This document shows positions 10,083-21,215 of a DNA stretch of 64,000 nt, in pieces; the stretch's first letter is position 1, and each line of letters starts with the position of its first letter. Source of the stretch: Nigrospora sphaerica. Lineage: Eukaryota; Ascomycota; Sordariomycetes; Amphisphaeriales; Apiosporaceae. Below the pieces are notes generated by a model. That model was not told the origin of the DNA and made no database searches. It saw nothing but the letters and a program-made list of their open reading frames with translations. The DNA is taken from the NCBI GenBank assembly GCA_018287875.1, contig JAGVVL010000013.1:3038001-3102000 (forward strand), in the 5' to 3' direction. The position numbers and the translations under genes are program-made.

Positions 10083-11010
10083 TCAGGCGGCCGCAGAACC
10101 CTCCTTGGCCACGCTGTACGCTTTGAAGAAGTTCTCGTCGTTCTCCAGCTCCTCCTTGATCTGGACACAAACGCAAAAGTCAGCCGCTGTAGGGTGGCTG
10201 CCGGGGGGGGTTTGGCCGCGCTTTGTCCGAGGTATCCGGGGGGGGGGGCGGAATACGGGTGCGGAGGGGTGCGGAGGGGAAGGGGCGGGCGTGGAGGAGA
10301 AAACTCACGATGTCCAGGCCGCCGACCAGCTCGCCGTCCATCCAGAGCTGGGGGTAGGTCGGCCAGTCGGCGTACTCCTTGAGGCCCTGGCGCACCTCGT
10401 CGTCGGCCAGGATATTGAAGAAGCCGTACTTGACGGAACGCTCGCGCAGGAGGGCGACCAGCTGGCGCGAGAAACCGCACTGCGGGGCGCTGGGGGTGCC
10501 CTTCATGAAAAGCATGACGGGGGCGGCCTTGACGAGCTCGGCGAGGCGCTTGAACAGCTCCTCCTTGGCCTGGGCGGGGTCGGCGGCGGGCGCCGGGTCG
10601 GCGGCGGGCGTCGGGACGGCGTCCTTGGTCTGCTGCTTCTGGGCGGTGGCGGCGGCGGCGCCCGAGGGTGCGGCGTGCCGCTCGATGGCGTCGCGGACCT
10701 TGACGGCGCTGCTCCCGCTGACCGTCTCGAGCACCTTGTCGTTGCGCTGCAGGGCGAGGTAGGGCACCGCCGTCACGTCGTACGTCTCGCTGATGTCGCT
10801 CAGCTCCTCGGCGTTGATCGACACCCAGCTCGTCGCCGGCGGCTCCGTGACCGGGTACTCGGCCGCCAGCGTGCGCAGCACCTCGTTCATCTGCGCGCAC
10901 GGCGCCGCCCACGGCGCATGGAACGAGATGACGAGCAGCGTGTCGCGGTGCAGCGTTGCCACGTGGGCGCGCCACTCGTCCTCGGTGGTGATCTCTTTTA
11001 TCGTCGACAT
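10083..11010 (-). CDS. GRX4: Monothiol glutaredoxin, PICOT type (Grx3/4: thioredoxin-like + glutaredoxin domain)
   Basis: Cytosolic/nuclear iron-sulfur carrier involved in iron sensing and trafficking. Exons 11010-10309 and 10160-10083, 259 residues. The N-terminal thioredoxin-fold domain (1 to about 112) has WAAPC at 34-38 in place of the redox WCGPC, as in PICOT proteins, so it is not a dithiol reductase. An Ala/Pro/Gln-rich linker (113-148) follows. The glutaredoxin domain (about 149-259) has MKGTP, the cluster-binding CGFS at 178-181, WPTYPQLW and GGLDI. The 148-nt intron splits GGLDI from IKEELENDENFF; donor GTGAGT and acceptor GTCCAG. The intron is C-rich, with an 11-base homopolymer. 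The ATG at 11010 begins at the expected domain boundary. In yeast and Aspergillus such proteins pair with iron regulators; no such partner is nearby. Confidence 0.95.
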
Positions 11011-13748
11011 GGCGGGTTGGGGGGTTTGGTGGGGGGGAAGGCAGGGAGGGGCTCGGCTGCGGGCAGGCAGGACCGTGTCGTCTTGGTCGAAGGGTGGGGG
11101 ATCGTAGAGAGAGGAGCGGATCGTGAGTCGCGAAAGGGAATCGTCGGTTGCTCAAGCTCGCGTGTACAAACAAATACGGGATGGGAGAAGAAGATTCGAA
11201 AGTTTAATACGGGCAACCTGTATTTCCAACCATCAAAGACTAATGCCACTCTCCGCGGGCCGGCGTCGGATTGCGGGACACTGGATGGATATTCCTTAGG
11301 CGCTTCCGGTGGCGGGGCTCTGGTTACCAATCGCCATCTTATCAATCGCTGGCTGGCTGACTGGTCCTGGCAGAACTTCGGAAAGCGTATTGCGTCATTT
11401 GAGTCGGTGGGCCTCGCCAGAGGCGCTGGAAGCATCCATCCCATCGACTTTGATCCTGGGAAGCTTGAGCAGTCTGCTCTAAATCACTACGTTGCCACAG
11501 CAAATAGCCTGTCTGCTGCACCATTCTTATGGTGGAACTGGGGAGACCAACGAGCTCACTTCTTCTCCAGGAGCCCGCACCAATGGGGGAAAATGGCAGG
11601 AAGAAGCCCTGGCATAGAGCAGCCGTGCTGACTGGTGACCACTGCTCTATATTTGGTGCGTAGGTATTCTTCACGCCCAGGGCTGGTAAGAGGTGATCAA
11701 ATGAGTAATGGGCCTCAACTGAGGGAGATATCTGCATCCTTTTCTTGAAATGAGGCATTCATATGAAAGCATCCCAAGTACCCACCTTGCTCGAGGGGAC
11801 GCAAGGGTAGGACTTACCAGAGCAGCTACTATCATCATGACCATTGTCGTCCATTACCATACGCCCGGACGGCCTTGGGATCCGCCGAGATAGAAGTGAT
11901 GTGCACGTATCTCCTGGATACCAAGCCGACCCACGTCATGGCCATAAACGGCCCGCTGGAGTTTCCGTATCGGAGATGATCGATTGCAGAAGCTGGGCGG
12001 CGAATAGGTCTCAACAACAGAGTACAAAGTTATAAGTTTCCATATGATGCGGGTGCTTCAAGTGGAACTGGAGGATGGATGACCCATGGATCCGTGGCCA
12101 GGGCATAACATGGCATGGCAGCGGCGGTTACAACTCGAGACATAGGGGCCAGACAAGGGGGATTCAACTAGAGGGAAGAGAAATATTCACCTGAAAAGAG
12201 GCATACCCATCTGCTGGTTTTGAAGCAGTTTATTGCGAGTTTACCGGTCACTAAGCCAAGCGACGGCCATTAAGGGGAGAAAATTTGTCGGCTTCATGCC
12301 GTTCATCTGGTCTTCTCTAAAGTGTCCCAGGTATCATACAAGCAACATCTTGTTTCCGGACGGGGGGTATGGGTTGGATGGTGGTAGCCTGATGCAAGAA
12401 AAAAATGAGTACAAAACCAAGAAAAAAAGGAAACAGGACAAAGAGCACACATGATGGCGAGCAGAGGAATCAAAACTCGGTCTTCTCTCGACCTGGGTCC
12501 CCCATTCGCGAGAAAATCGGACCCAGCTGATTTAAGGACTTAATAAATGCCCGAGAGATGTGTCAGTACCAAACCAACCAGCCTTAGGTAAGTAGGGTTT
12601 TTTGTTGTGAGATGTAATTGGGATTCTCTCTTTGCCTTGGCCTGAGGCATCTTTCTTTCCCCGTACACGCGGGGGCCCGATCCTTGGTCGTCGGTACTGT
12701 GCGTTCCGGTGTTGATCCATTGAATACGCCGGTTTCGTGAGGAAGGTAATGGCTTGGTACGCCTCCGGATCCTGCCGTGGGTATTCACAGACAGCTGGGC
12801 GACGTTCGTCACTGTATACGCAGACATAACCCTGGGAATTTCAGCCACCATGAGTCACACCATACATGTCGTGGTGTTATCATGTGCGCAAGCAATCTGG
12901 GGGAGCTTGGGCGCCCGATTATCATAGGAAGCCGAATGATACTTTCTCCCTCGCTCTTAGGTTGGGGACGTCTTCAATGACAGGTGATAGCTCGTGTGCT
13001 CAGCTCCATCATATTTAGCATGCTATGAAGAGTTTGGGATGGTTTCATGGTTAAGATTACTAGTGTTTTTCTACCTAACCAATTACTCGGTCGACGGTGA
13101 CGAGGTTCGCCTTTTGCTACACGTCGGAAGAATGACGCGGTCCTTTCAACCTACCATAGCTTCTAGATTGTCCCCTTGATTGCATTTCTGTTTTGGGTGA
13201 CATACCGAGCTGATGCCATCAAGCAGAAAAATCTTGGTCAAGAACCGGAAAATCCGGGGAGGTCGACGTCTGAGAAGTTGCAGTGCTAAGATGACTACTC
13301 GTGTCCGATCCGCCAGCAGGTATATCTTTGTTGAGAAGCCCTTTTCTACCGCGTGAAATATTCTATTCGCCGTAAACTTCAGCTGTTGCTAAGTCTCGTC
13401 CCTTTATGAGCAGCATAGTCAAACTTAAGGGGTTGGTTTGTCACAAGCTCGGGCTTCCTGGTGAAGGGCCAGTAGCGGAAAATCAATAGGTTGAACATTG
13501 GGCACATTAGATCAGATTCTGTAGCCAGGTATTCGCCTCCTTTCAGCAGCACAACACCAGCTTCTATGCGCATACATGCCTCCCTGCGCTAATTACCATG
13601 CCGCCAGTATTTATGAGTGAGATACGGCCGACTAATAAAAACGTGAAAACATATGAAAGTACGGAAAAACTGTCATACATACATACGTGATGATATATCC
13701 CCCATCCAGCAAAGCACTGTTCCCTCGGCCGTAAAACGGAAGCACAAG
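11011..13748. other. Intergenic: divergent promoters of glutaredoxin and FAD monooxygenase
   Basis: About 2.7 kb with no supported gene. Open frames are short and of random composition; the long plus-strand frame running into this region is antisense to the glutaredoxin. The stretch from about 12.2 to 13.7 kb is visibly more AT-rich than the flanking genes. Confidence 0.55.
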
Positions 13749-15149
13749 ATGGCGGAGGCCGCGTCCCATGAGCCGCTCTCCGTGGCCGTGGTGGGCGGGG
13801 GGCTCACGGGGCTCGTCACGACCATTGGGCTCCTCACGCGTGGCGTCCGCGTACGCCTGTACGAGGGCACGGCACAGTTCGATCCCGCGAGCGATTGCAT
13901 CGGCATCACGCCCAACGCCGAACGGGCCATGAAAGTGGTGCACCCCGGCATATACGAAGCCTTCAAGAAGCTCGCGCGCCCTAACGAATGGGCATGGTCG
14001 CAATACGCCGACGGCGAGCACCCCTTGCTCGGCGTGCGTGAGTTGTTCAGGATCCATCTCGGCGAAGACGGCTTCGAGCGCTGCCTCCAGAACGATTTGT
14101 TAATCGAGCTCACCAGCTTGATCGCACCGGGCACTGCCGAGTTCAATAAACGCTTGGTCTGTTTATCAGACCTCAAGAAAGAAGGCCCTGTGGTGCTCAG
14201 GTTCAGCGACGGGACCCAGGAATTTGCTGATATCGGTATGTTGCGTGTCCCAGTCCTCTTGACCGACAGGTGCAGGGGCGGCTTGAACTAACTGACGTTG
14301 TCAGTGATCGGTTGCGACGGCATCTGGTCGCAGGTACGCAGGTGCCTGTTTGGCTACCAAAACCCGGTCTCCGTGGCCCGTTACAGCGGCAACTACATGA
14401 TCAAGGCCCTGGTCGACCTGGATGCAGCTTCCAAAGCCGTCGGTAGGGCAGTGACGTCGAGACTCTGGACGCATCTCGGTGAAGACGCCCACCTCCTGAC
14501 CTTCCCGGTGGGCGCGGAGCCGTCGCGGTTCCTCAACGTCGTCGGCTTCGTCTCGGACCATTGCGAGTGGCAGCACCCTTGCGACACGGTATGGGCGGCC
14601 AAGGTGGACATCGTGGCCGCCTTTGCCAAGTTCGGCCCGACGGTGCGCGGCATCGTCGACCTGCTACCGCCGGTGCTGGAGAAGCAGGCCCTCTATGACC
14701 ACTGGGAACGCCCGGCCCGGTCGTACGCCGTCGGCCGCGTGACCCTCGCCGGGGACGCCGCCCACGCCGCCATGCCGTACCAGGGCGTCGGCCCCGGCCT
14801 CGCCGTTGAGGACGCCGCCGCCCTCTGCACGCTGATGGCCGAGGTCGAACAGGCGCTCCGCGGCCCCGACCCCCCCAGCCGGCATCATGCCATCTGCCAT
14901 GCGCTGGAAACATACAACTTGATCCGGCGACAACGCTGCGAGTGGCTGGTGGACAGCAGTCGCTTCGTCGGACACATGTACGAATGGCAGACGCCCCACG
15001 CTAGGGACGCCCATGAATGCTGTAAAGAAGTGCAACGTATTGCACGCGCCATCTGGGACTACGACGTAAACCAAATGGTTCGTGATTGTCAAGAAAAGTA
15101 CGAGGTGAAGGTGACTTATTTCTGGGCCGAATTCTTAGCTCAGCGATAG
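13749..15149 (+). CDS. FAD-dependent aromatic monooxygenase (salicylate hydroxylase-like)
   Basis: Group A flavoprotein monooxygenase expected to hydroxylate an aromatic or secondary-metabolite substrate with NAD(P)H and O2. Exons 13749-14235 and 14305-15149, 443 residues. The intron (GTATGT, branch CTAAC, acceptor TCAG, 69 nt) joins ADI to VIGCDG. Features in order: Rossmann GxGxxG in VVGGGLTG (14-21), a conserved acidic residue ending the second strand (LYEG), the DG motif in IGCDGIWSQVR (near 164-174), and the second FAD motif GDAAHAAMPYQGVGPG in the C-terminal half. Length is normal for the family. I chose the ATG at 13749 because an upstream in-frame ATG would add a non-conserved extension. 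No transporter, P450 or synthase lies beside it, so its substrate is unknown. Confidence 0.9.
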
Positions 15150-15312
15150 AATAGAGTATATTCCCACAACCACGCTGTCTCGGAACAAATGGCAATGCGA
15201 TTCATGCCAGGCATGTCTGATATTGGGAAGCCATGCCTAACCGATCAATCGAACTGCCAGAGCCTAGCCGTTACCTCTAGTGTGTGAATGAATGAATCGT
15301 TGATTCCTCGAG

Positions 15313-15348
15313 GTGTCGCGGTGGAAGCTACCGCTTCACGCGCGACAC
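15313..15348. repeat. Strong nested hairpin downstream of the monooxygenase
   Basis: Arms GTGTCGCG (15313-15320) and CGCGACAC (15341-15348) are exact reverse complements; inside them GTGGAAGC (15321-15328) pairs with GCTTCAC (15333-15339) with one bulge around a TACC loop. Outside, GAATGAA (15286-15292, repeated once) can pair with TTCATTC (15349-15355). It lies about 165 nt past the monooxygenase stop, so it may sit in the 3' region of that transcript. Confidence 0.6.
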
Positions 15349-15804
15349 TTCATTCAGAATTAAAGTCCCGGGGAGTAAAAGCGATGACGTCGGAAGATCG
15401 CAAAATAATGATCTCCGGCACGGGGAACCCAACGCCGAGCCACTCGATAGTATGAGCTCGAAAGGGGCACCGTATTCCCCTCCAATGCTGGATTATATTT
15501 TAGTACATCTTGAAGGCCTACGTCTCTAGAGACGGTGATGGCGACCCGGCCTCGCAACCCCCAACCGCGACTCCTTGAGCAGTCATTGCAATTTTTTGGT
15601 GTCAAGCTCACGTCTCCTACAGACATCGTGAGGTTACATACCAGCTGTGGAAATGTTCAGCAAAATATCCAGACCAAAAAGTCCATCGTAACGGAAGTGC
15701 TTTTATGGATGTTATGCTCTGCTCAAGCAGGTACTTAGTGATATTGTATGGTAGTAAGTTTTATTAACAGAAGTTTTATCACTGAATCCTTAAAAATACT
15801 TCAA

Positions 15805-15876
15805 TCCGGTATAGTGTAACGGTTAACATAGCTCGTTTTCACCGAGCAGCTCGGGGTTCGATTCCCCGTACCGGAG
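15805..15876 (+). tRNA. tRNA-Glu, anticodon UUC
   Basis: Seventy-two nucleotides that fold as a complete cloverleaf. The acceptor stem pairs TCCGGTA (15805-15811) with TACCGGA (15869-15875), followed by discriminator G. The anticodon stem GCTCG/CGAGC encloses loop TTTTCAC, giving anticodon TTC, which reads GAA. The T arm is CGGGG-TTCGATT-CCCCG and contains the B box GGTTCGATTCC; the A box is in the D arm. No intron. A short T run about 10 nt downstream can serve as an RNA polymerase III terminator. Confidence 0.97.
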
Positions 15877-16465
15877 ATAAATTGTTTTGCCGCCCTTTGG
15901 GTAGTTATCTTTTCGCATGTCTATAATTCAAAAACTATTTTCTTCTTTTGCTGGTATGATTTATACGTGACAGCGTTCGGGGTTGCAGTGTCAGCTGACT
16001 GCGAGCTTCTTCTCAATTCCGACCCGCCCAGTATTATAGTGGCATGGTGGTGCTACCAAACATGGATTTCGCCGTGCTACATCATTATACGCTGGACACA
16101 ACCGCGTCTTCTCAAACCCATTTTTATGTGGTGTTTTATCTTTCACGTACCTTGGTGCTTCATAGTCAATACTTCAGTAGTGCATTAATTCGGGCTTCCC
16201 TCATTTTCTTCTTGGCAAGATCGGTGGTTCTGCTAATCAAGATGAAGAGGCCATCGTCTATAATGGGCCCCATCTCACAGAATTCGGAATATCATTTCTC
16301 TCTCCTACGCTCGCTTTAATAACACCAAGCCTGGTCCGTTTTGAGGCCGAAACCCACCCACGTGGAAGAAATGAAGAAACGCCTGCCCTAAATCGAGGCC
16401 CCGAACGCCAACCCATGCCAGACCTATCATCTACCAACGCCCGAAGTGCCATTCATAATAAAAAC

Positions 16466-17734
16466 CTATGCTTGCTTTGCAAACCCCCGCTCATTCGCAT
16501 CGAGCATATTCCAACCGAAAAAGGTACGGGACAGGAATTCGCTGACCCAGGACGCCTCGTCGGTTTGACCCAGAAACTTTAACCGGTCAATGGTGTCGTT
16601 TCCAAGACTCACCACCCTTCTTGGCAGCCTGTCAGAGGTGGAAGCTTTTACTCTTTCTGCTATGGCCTGCATCCTTGTGTCGTCGTGTAGATATTGGACA
16701 GCGGAGGAATGATCTGGTGATGTGGGATGGTGTAGCTCAAGATGGGCTATGTCAAGCGGTTTGTTCCAAGGCCTTCCAACATCGGTGAACCGCTCGAACA
16801 ACGGGGCTGAGGGCTTAGGCCATTTCCACGCATCCACGGTAGACGCCCATGAAAGCCGCGCCCAGTTTGTTCGTATTGATCGTTCGATGGCCGGGTTTTC
16901 GAGAGGAAGCGTCTCGTTCATCCGCAAAAACGAAGTCAGCTTCTCGTCGAGGGGGACAGTGAGCCCATCCTTGTCCCGCACCAGCGAGATCTGATCCATG
17001 AGGTTGGACAAGGCCACCCGCCGGAGCTCATCTGCTGGTGAGGCGGCAATACGGGCGCCCAGGCGGGCCAGCCAATTCCACATGACCTCTTCCAGCTTCT
17101 CGGCAAACAGGAACGGAGCCAGCCGGTTGATAAGCACGGTCCGATCCAGGAACTCGAGGCTGTGGTCTTGCCCAGAGGCCCGTAGCCATTGGACCACCTT
17201 GAGCCCAGCACCCGTGTCACCCAGCAAGCATCGCTTTTTCGGGGCGAGCACCGGTTGGGCATTGATCTTCTGCGCGATGGAAGCCAGGAATCCCGCAGCT
17301 CTTTCCGGCGTCATCAGACCTTTGGCGACGGCGGATTCAAATATGTACATGGACTTCTCCACAAAAGCCTGGACATCCTCGGCGTTTGCCCTTTCGGTGG
17401 CGGTAGAAGCTTGCAGCGACCGTTCGTTGATTCTTTTGGGGCGTGCAAATAGGGGGTTCGACAGAATCGTGTTCAGGTGTAGGTCGGTAGGACGTTGTTC
17501 ATGGGTGACTTCCTTGGGGTTGAGCACGGCCGTCTGGAGCCGGCTGGCTCTGGACACGGAGGGGCCGGCATCCTGCGGGTGAAGAGGATGCGCCTTGTCG
17601 AGGTGCTTACGGAAGGATGTCGTGATGGAATTCAGCAGCTGCTGCGACTCTCGCTGGTTCAGAGGAAGCGGATGGTGGATTTGGGGGAGGAAGCCCTTCT
17701 TGAGCGAGTTGACGGGGGGTGTTCGAGCGACCAT
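16466..17734 (-). CDS. Unrecognised conserved-looking protein, single exon
   Basis: One uninterrupted frame of 422 residues. An in-frame TAA lies four codons upstream of the ATG at 17734, which supports this start. The first 60 residues are polar and basic with few acids (SLKKGF, SFRKHLDKAH), which may be a mitochondrial targeting region. The body from about 85 reads as a folded, mainly helical protein (LHLNTILSNPLFARP, VEKSMYIFESAVAKGLMTPERA, LEEVMWNWLARLGARI, WARLSWASTVDAWKWP). I see no catalytic motif, transmembrane segment or metal site. Codon composition and lack of stops support a real gene. I do not know its function; a mitochondrial role is only a guess. The neighbouring gene on the plus side is 3.5 kb away. 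Confidence 0.75.
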   Translation of the reverse strand: MVARTPPVNSLKKGFLPQIHHPLPLNQRESQQLLNSITTSFRKHLDKAHPLHPQDAGPSVSRASRLQTAVLNPKEVTHEQRPTDLHLNTILSNPLFARPKRINERSLQASTATERANAEDVQAFVEKSMYIFESAVAKGLMTPERAAGFLASIAQKINAQPVLAPKKRCLLGDTGAGLKVVQWLRASGQDHSLEFLDRTVLINRLAPFLFAEKLEEVMWNWLARLGARIAASPADELRRVALSNLMDQISLVRDKDGLTVPLDEKLTSFLRMNETLPLENPAIERSIRTNWARLSWASTVDAWKWPKPSAPLFERFTDVGRPWNKPLDIAHLELHHPTSPDHSSAVQYLHDDTRMQAIAERVKASTSDRLPRRVVSLGNDTIDRLKFLGQTDEASWVSEFLSRTFFGWNMLDANERGFAKQA

Positions 17735-20700
17735 GGCGAGGAGTTAGGCGTGCACAGGGGCGCCAGGGCCTACCGTTCCATTCGGTGCAGCGCGGGACCA
17801 GCACTTTCTCAGTCGCAATACCCTGGTTCTCCCCTTTGGCAGGTCTTAGCCGGGCTACGAAGCACACCGGGGCTTTTCCTTCGTTCGGTCTGGCACGAAT
17901 GGTCAGAGTCGGTGTATTTGGTGTTGATGGGCGAAGGTGTCGACCGAATGCGCTAGCGGCAGCGCATGCGTCGTCGACCACTCAATCAATCGCCTGTGGT
18001 ACGTTTGGGCCTCCCCAGACCCGACGTCAGGTGAGCGACCTCGGCCCCTCTTCCTTCCGCTCCTCCCAGGTTTATCCGCTCCGCTGGGCTGGGGTTGCTT
18101 GGCCGATCGGGTCCCGACCTAGCCAAAGTCGAATGGAGACGATGGATGGCGATGACGCTGCCGGAAAGAGACCCCTGGCATCTGGACTGCACAGTACCTC
18201 TTTACCTGGCCGAGCTGCCGTGCTGGGCCTTGACGCTGACAACCCTATCCCTGGTAATCGGACAGGCTCGAGTGGTTCCTGCCCTGCTCGGGACCGTCTG
18301 CTAACACAAACACTCCGCCTAGTCGGCGGCTGGACCGGATGTCTCGACCTATTTCTCGACTGGATTACGACTCATCGCCACCTCCCCTTCTCATGGGCCG
18401 CACTGTTTCTGACTCGGACTGGCCAATCTTTGGGCGGGCAGGTTGGTCACCTGGACTCCGCCTGGGCATGGCGACCAGCTCGCCAGGCTTGCTTGGCTAC
18501 TTGGGGTCTCGGGCAGGTCTATGGCATGATTGTGGGCTGGCAGGCCCCAACGCGTCCGACGACGGAGAGCGCCCCGTTGCAAGGGCCAGCTTGCTCCGGG
18601 TGCTGCGTGGAATCCTGCCCGGGGTCCCCGACGGTGATGGAGTCCTCCGTGTTCCTACGGCCACAATGACCACCGGACCGCGACTGGGCGCCTGAGCCAC
18701 TGAGGGGACCCCCCTCCCCAAGAGCCCCCTATTAGGTTGCCACTGTGGACGGCAGGCTTCCCACGGCGCACTACCGGTGCGTGTTCACTGCAATGTTGAA
18801 CAGGCCCCGCGGTCCATGGTGATGTGACTAATGACGAGAATGGCGTGTGCATGAGGTTCGACACGGCGGCGGCAATGACGAACTCCCGCGCTGCCACTAC
18901 GAACGGTCGCAGCACGACTGCAGCACGAGACGTAGGTGCCAGAAGCGACAGTAGCTGTAGAACACAGAGGTATGGATGTTATACCTGACTATGCATACCT
19001 CATGTAGCTTCCAAAATGTACGAATGGCAAGCTGCCAGGCAGCTGGGCAACTGGGGTCCAGGGCAGGGAGAGCTGGAGGTTGAGGCCACCCGAGATCTGA
19101 TAAGTGGAGTGAAGCGCATGAGACCGACCCATTTGTCTCGTCTGCCAGGGCCAAGGGGGCGTTCTCTTGATTGGCCACTGAAGAAGTAAAAGAAAACCTC
19201 CACTACACACCTATCCGAATAGAAGCGGATGGGCGTGCTCGGCGTGACTACCCGTAGCACGGTTGCTGGTAGACGTGGCAATTTTGGGGACTGGAAAGTA
19301 GGATTTTCGGCATTGTACCTGCTGAGCTGAGCCGGCAGTTGCTTCTTCCAGCATCGAAAACAAAGCATTCATCTCCAGCAAGGGACGGAGTGTGGAATCA
19401 AAGCTCAGAGGCGGCTGGATGGGTCCAATCCAAACAGCAGGCCGGGAGCTCTCTCCCTCCCTCTGAGGTCCCTCTTCCTTCCCCTTCTCTCCCTTTGGAT
19501 AGTGGATGACCTTGACGTGGCTCGGGCTGTTGTCCATCCACTATGTAGGATCGACACCAGATCAGACAGCCCTGAAGAGCTACGGTGTACATGAAGGCCC
19601 TCCCTAAGTGCATCCCAACACCTAAGAATCATGTAGACGCAATGGAATGCCGGGCAGTCGGATGCTAGCCTGCAGCAGCGGTGCACCGGGTATGCCATAT
19701 GGGATTATTAGTAACAATGGACCGTGAGACGGATGGATATACTTGGTTAATGTACGAGTACGGAGGGGCGGCAGTGCTCATTGAAGCTCCCGCCATCCCA
19801 TCCCATGCCCTTGTGCCCGAGTTCCTGCCCTGCCCTATGGAGCTACCCTAGCTAATAGAGTACGTACCTACCTGGCAGAGGAGCATCATCCATCGTGGCT
19901 TGAAGTCGGCAAACTCAGAGCTCTCCTGCCTGGCCGCCAGGGCCCTGTGCTAACACCAAGCCTCTCATACCTGCAAGAGCAGAGCAGACAGACGCAAGTG
20001 TGCATTCATCACTGGCCAAGCGCAGCAATTCTTTGTGGTCACCCTGGTTGTAGCTGCACTCACCCACAATACGTCTTTCGTGCTCCCAGTGTTCCCTCCC
20101 GCCTACCCGCTTCCACTGTATAAGGAGGGGCAGGTGCCAAACAACGCGCCGGCTCCAGACCGAATGCCCTTGGTATGGGAACCTCGTCAATTGAGAAATA
20201 TTCTCGTCTCTCCGGACACCTCTTTTTCTTAGGTATCTGCAGTGCGCGGCATTTGATAAAGGTACGGAGCCAAAATAGCTTGATGACATGTCGGGCCTAA
20301 TAGGGAGGGAGGCTATCATCAGCCTTCGCCCTAGGCCGAAGTCTGGAGGAGTTTCTGAGGCAGGGCCCGGTACGTGGTGCGTTGGAGCGAGGTAGGTATA
20401 AATAATGAGCACCGTATTGGGGATACCTAGGTCCGCTCGAATTAGCCACAATGCATGCCGGCCCTGCCACTGCATCCCTGGCAGCCAGTCGAGAAAGCGA
20501 GCATACATTCCGTGTCATGCTATGGGATATTCTCGGGAGGTGCCTGAGCAACGTTTGTCCTGGAGGGGATTTCAGCCCAGTAGCAGCCCCTCCGGGGCTA
20601 GTAGTAGCTAAAAGTAGGCACGAGGACGATGTAAGTACCAGCACCTCCATCCACTAAGAAGGAATTGTACCTTCCATCGCCTCCCATTCCAGGTACCTGT

Positions 20701-20791
20701 CTACCCGCCTGTCTGCCTCTCTATTTCCAGGTACCCTGCCACCTGCCTCTGCCCACCCACCCTACCCCAGCACCTCAGCCTCTCTCTGTAG

Positions 20792-20828
<37 letters not shown>

Positions 20829-21215
20829 AGGTCGTTCACTGTCCGTCTCTCCAATAACCACCTTTCGCAGTCGCCGCACTGGAGCAAGCAATTGCAGGAC
20901 CACCAACTGTCCGCCTGCACCTTGCGAGCCGGCCGACAGCGCCAGACGGTGCAGGTAAACTCTGCCGCATCTAATCCCCAAACTCCCAACTTTAATTCCA
21001 TCACCTCCCATCCACCTCCCACTCCGCATCCTTTCATCAACCCGCCGCCGATTCTGATTGATCAGTGCACTTTTGGTCGCTGACACCGTCCCTTTCCAAA
21101 AAAGGGACCCCTTTTATTTTCCTTTGGCCTCTTCTCTTGGCCGCTCCCACTTCCTCCTTCCCACCCCACGTACATACCCTTCCTCGCACACGCACACATC
21201 CATCCCCAGCTTGCC
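17735..21215. other. Intergenic: divergent promoters, about 3.5 kb
   Basis: No supported gene. A 316-codon plus-strand frame at 17719-18669 lacks any domain and has the Gly/Ser/Arg/Pro make-up of random GC-rich DNA. From 19.8 to 20.8 kb there are many TACCT/AGGTA words and then pyrimidine tracts that lead into the DEF1 5' leader. Confidence 0.55.
20792..20828 (+). repeat. CT microsatellite in the DEF1 upstream region
   Basis: Thirty-seven bases of nearly perfect CT repeat with one TT interruption, about 390 nt before the DEF1 start. Long CT tracts are frequent in promoters and leaders of highly expressed fungal genes; here that role is inference. Confidence 0.8.

Larger units (their letters stand above)
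15150..16465. other. AT-richer gene-free island around tRNA-Glu
   Basis: Apart from the hairpin and the tRNA, this stretch holds no supported gene. By eye, 15.7-15.8 and 15.88-16.3 kb are much richer in A+T than the surrounding DNA. That is common beside tRNA genes, where old insertions accumulate, but no terminal repeats, transposase or target duplication was found. Confidence 0.5.

Noticed and set aside
9877..11631. 584-codon plus-strand open frame
   Set aside because: Most of it is antisense to the glutaredoxin gene, whose two domains, intron and motifs are unambiguous; the frame's composition (Gly/Arg/Val runs) is that of a GC-rich shadow.
1829..15149. Possible metabolite gene cluster (regulator, multicopper oxidase, FAD monooxygenase)
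   Set aside because: No synthase, P450, transporter or other backbone enzyme is present, and a housekeeping glutaredoxin lies between the oxidase and the monooxygenase; spacing of several kb argues against co-regulation.
17719..18669. 316-codon plus-strand open frame
   Set aside because: No domain, no signal or helix pattern, composition of random GC-rich DNA, and it begins antisense to the neighbouring gene's start.
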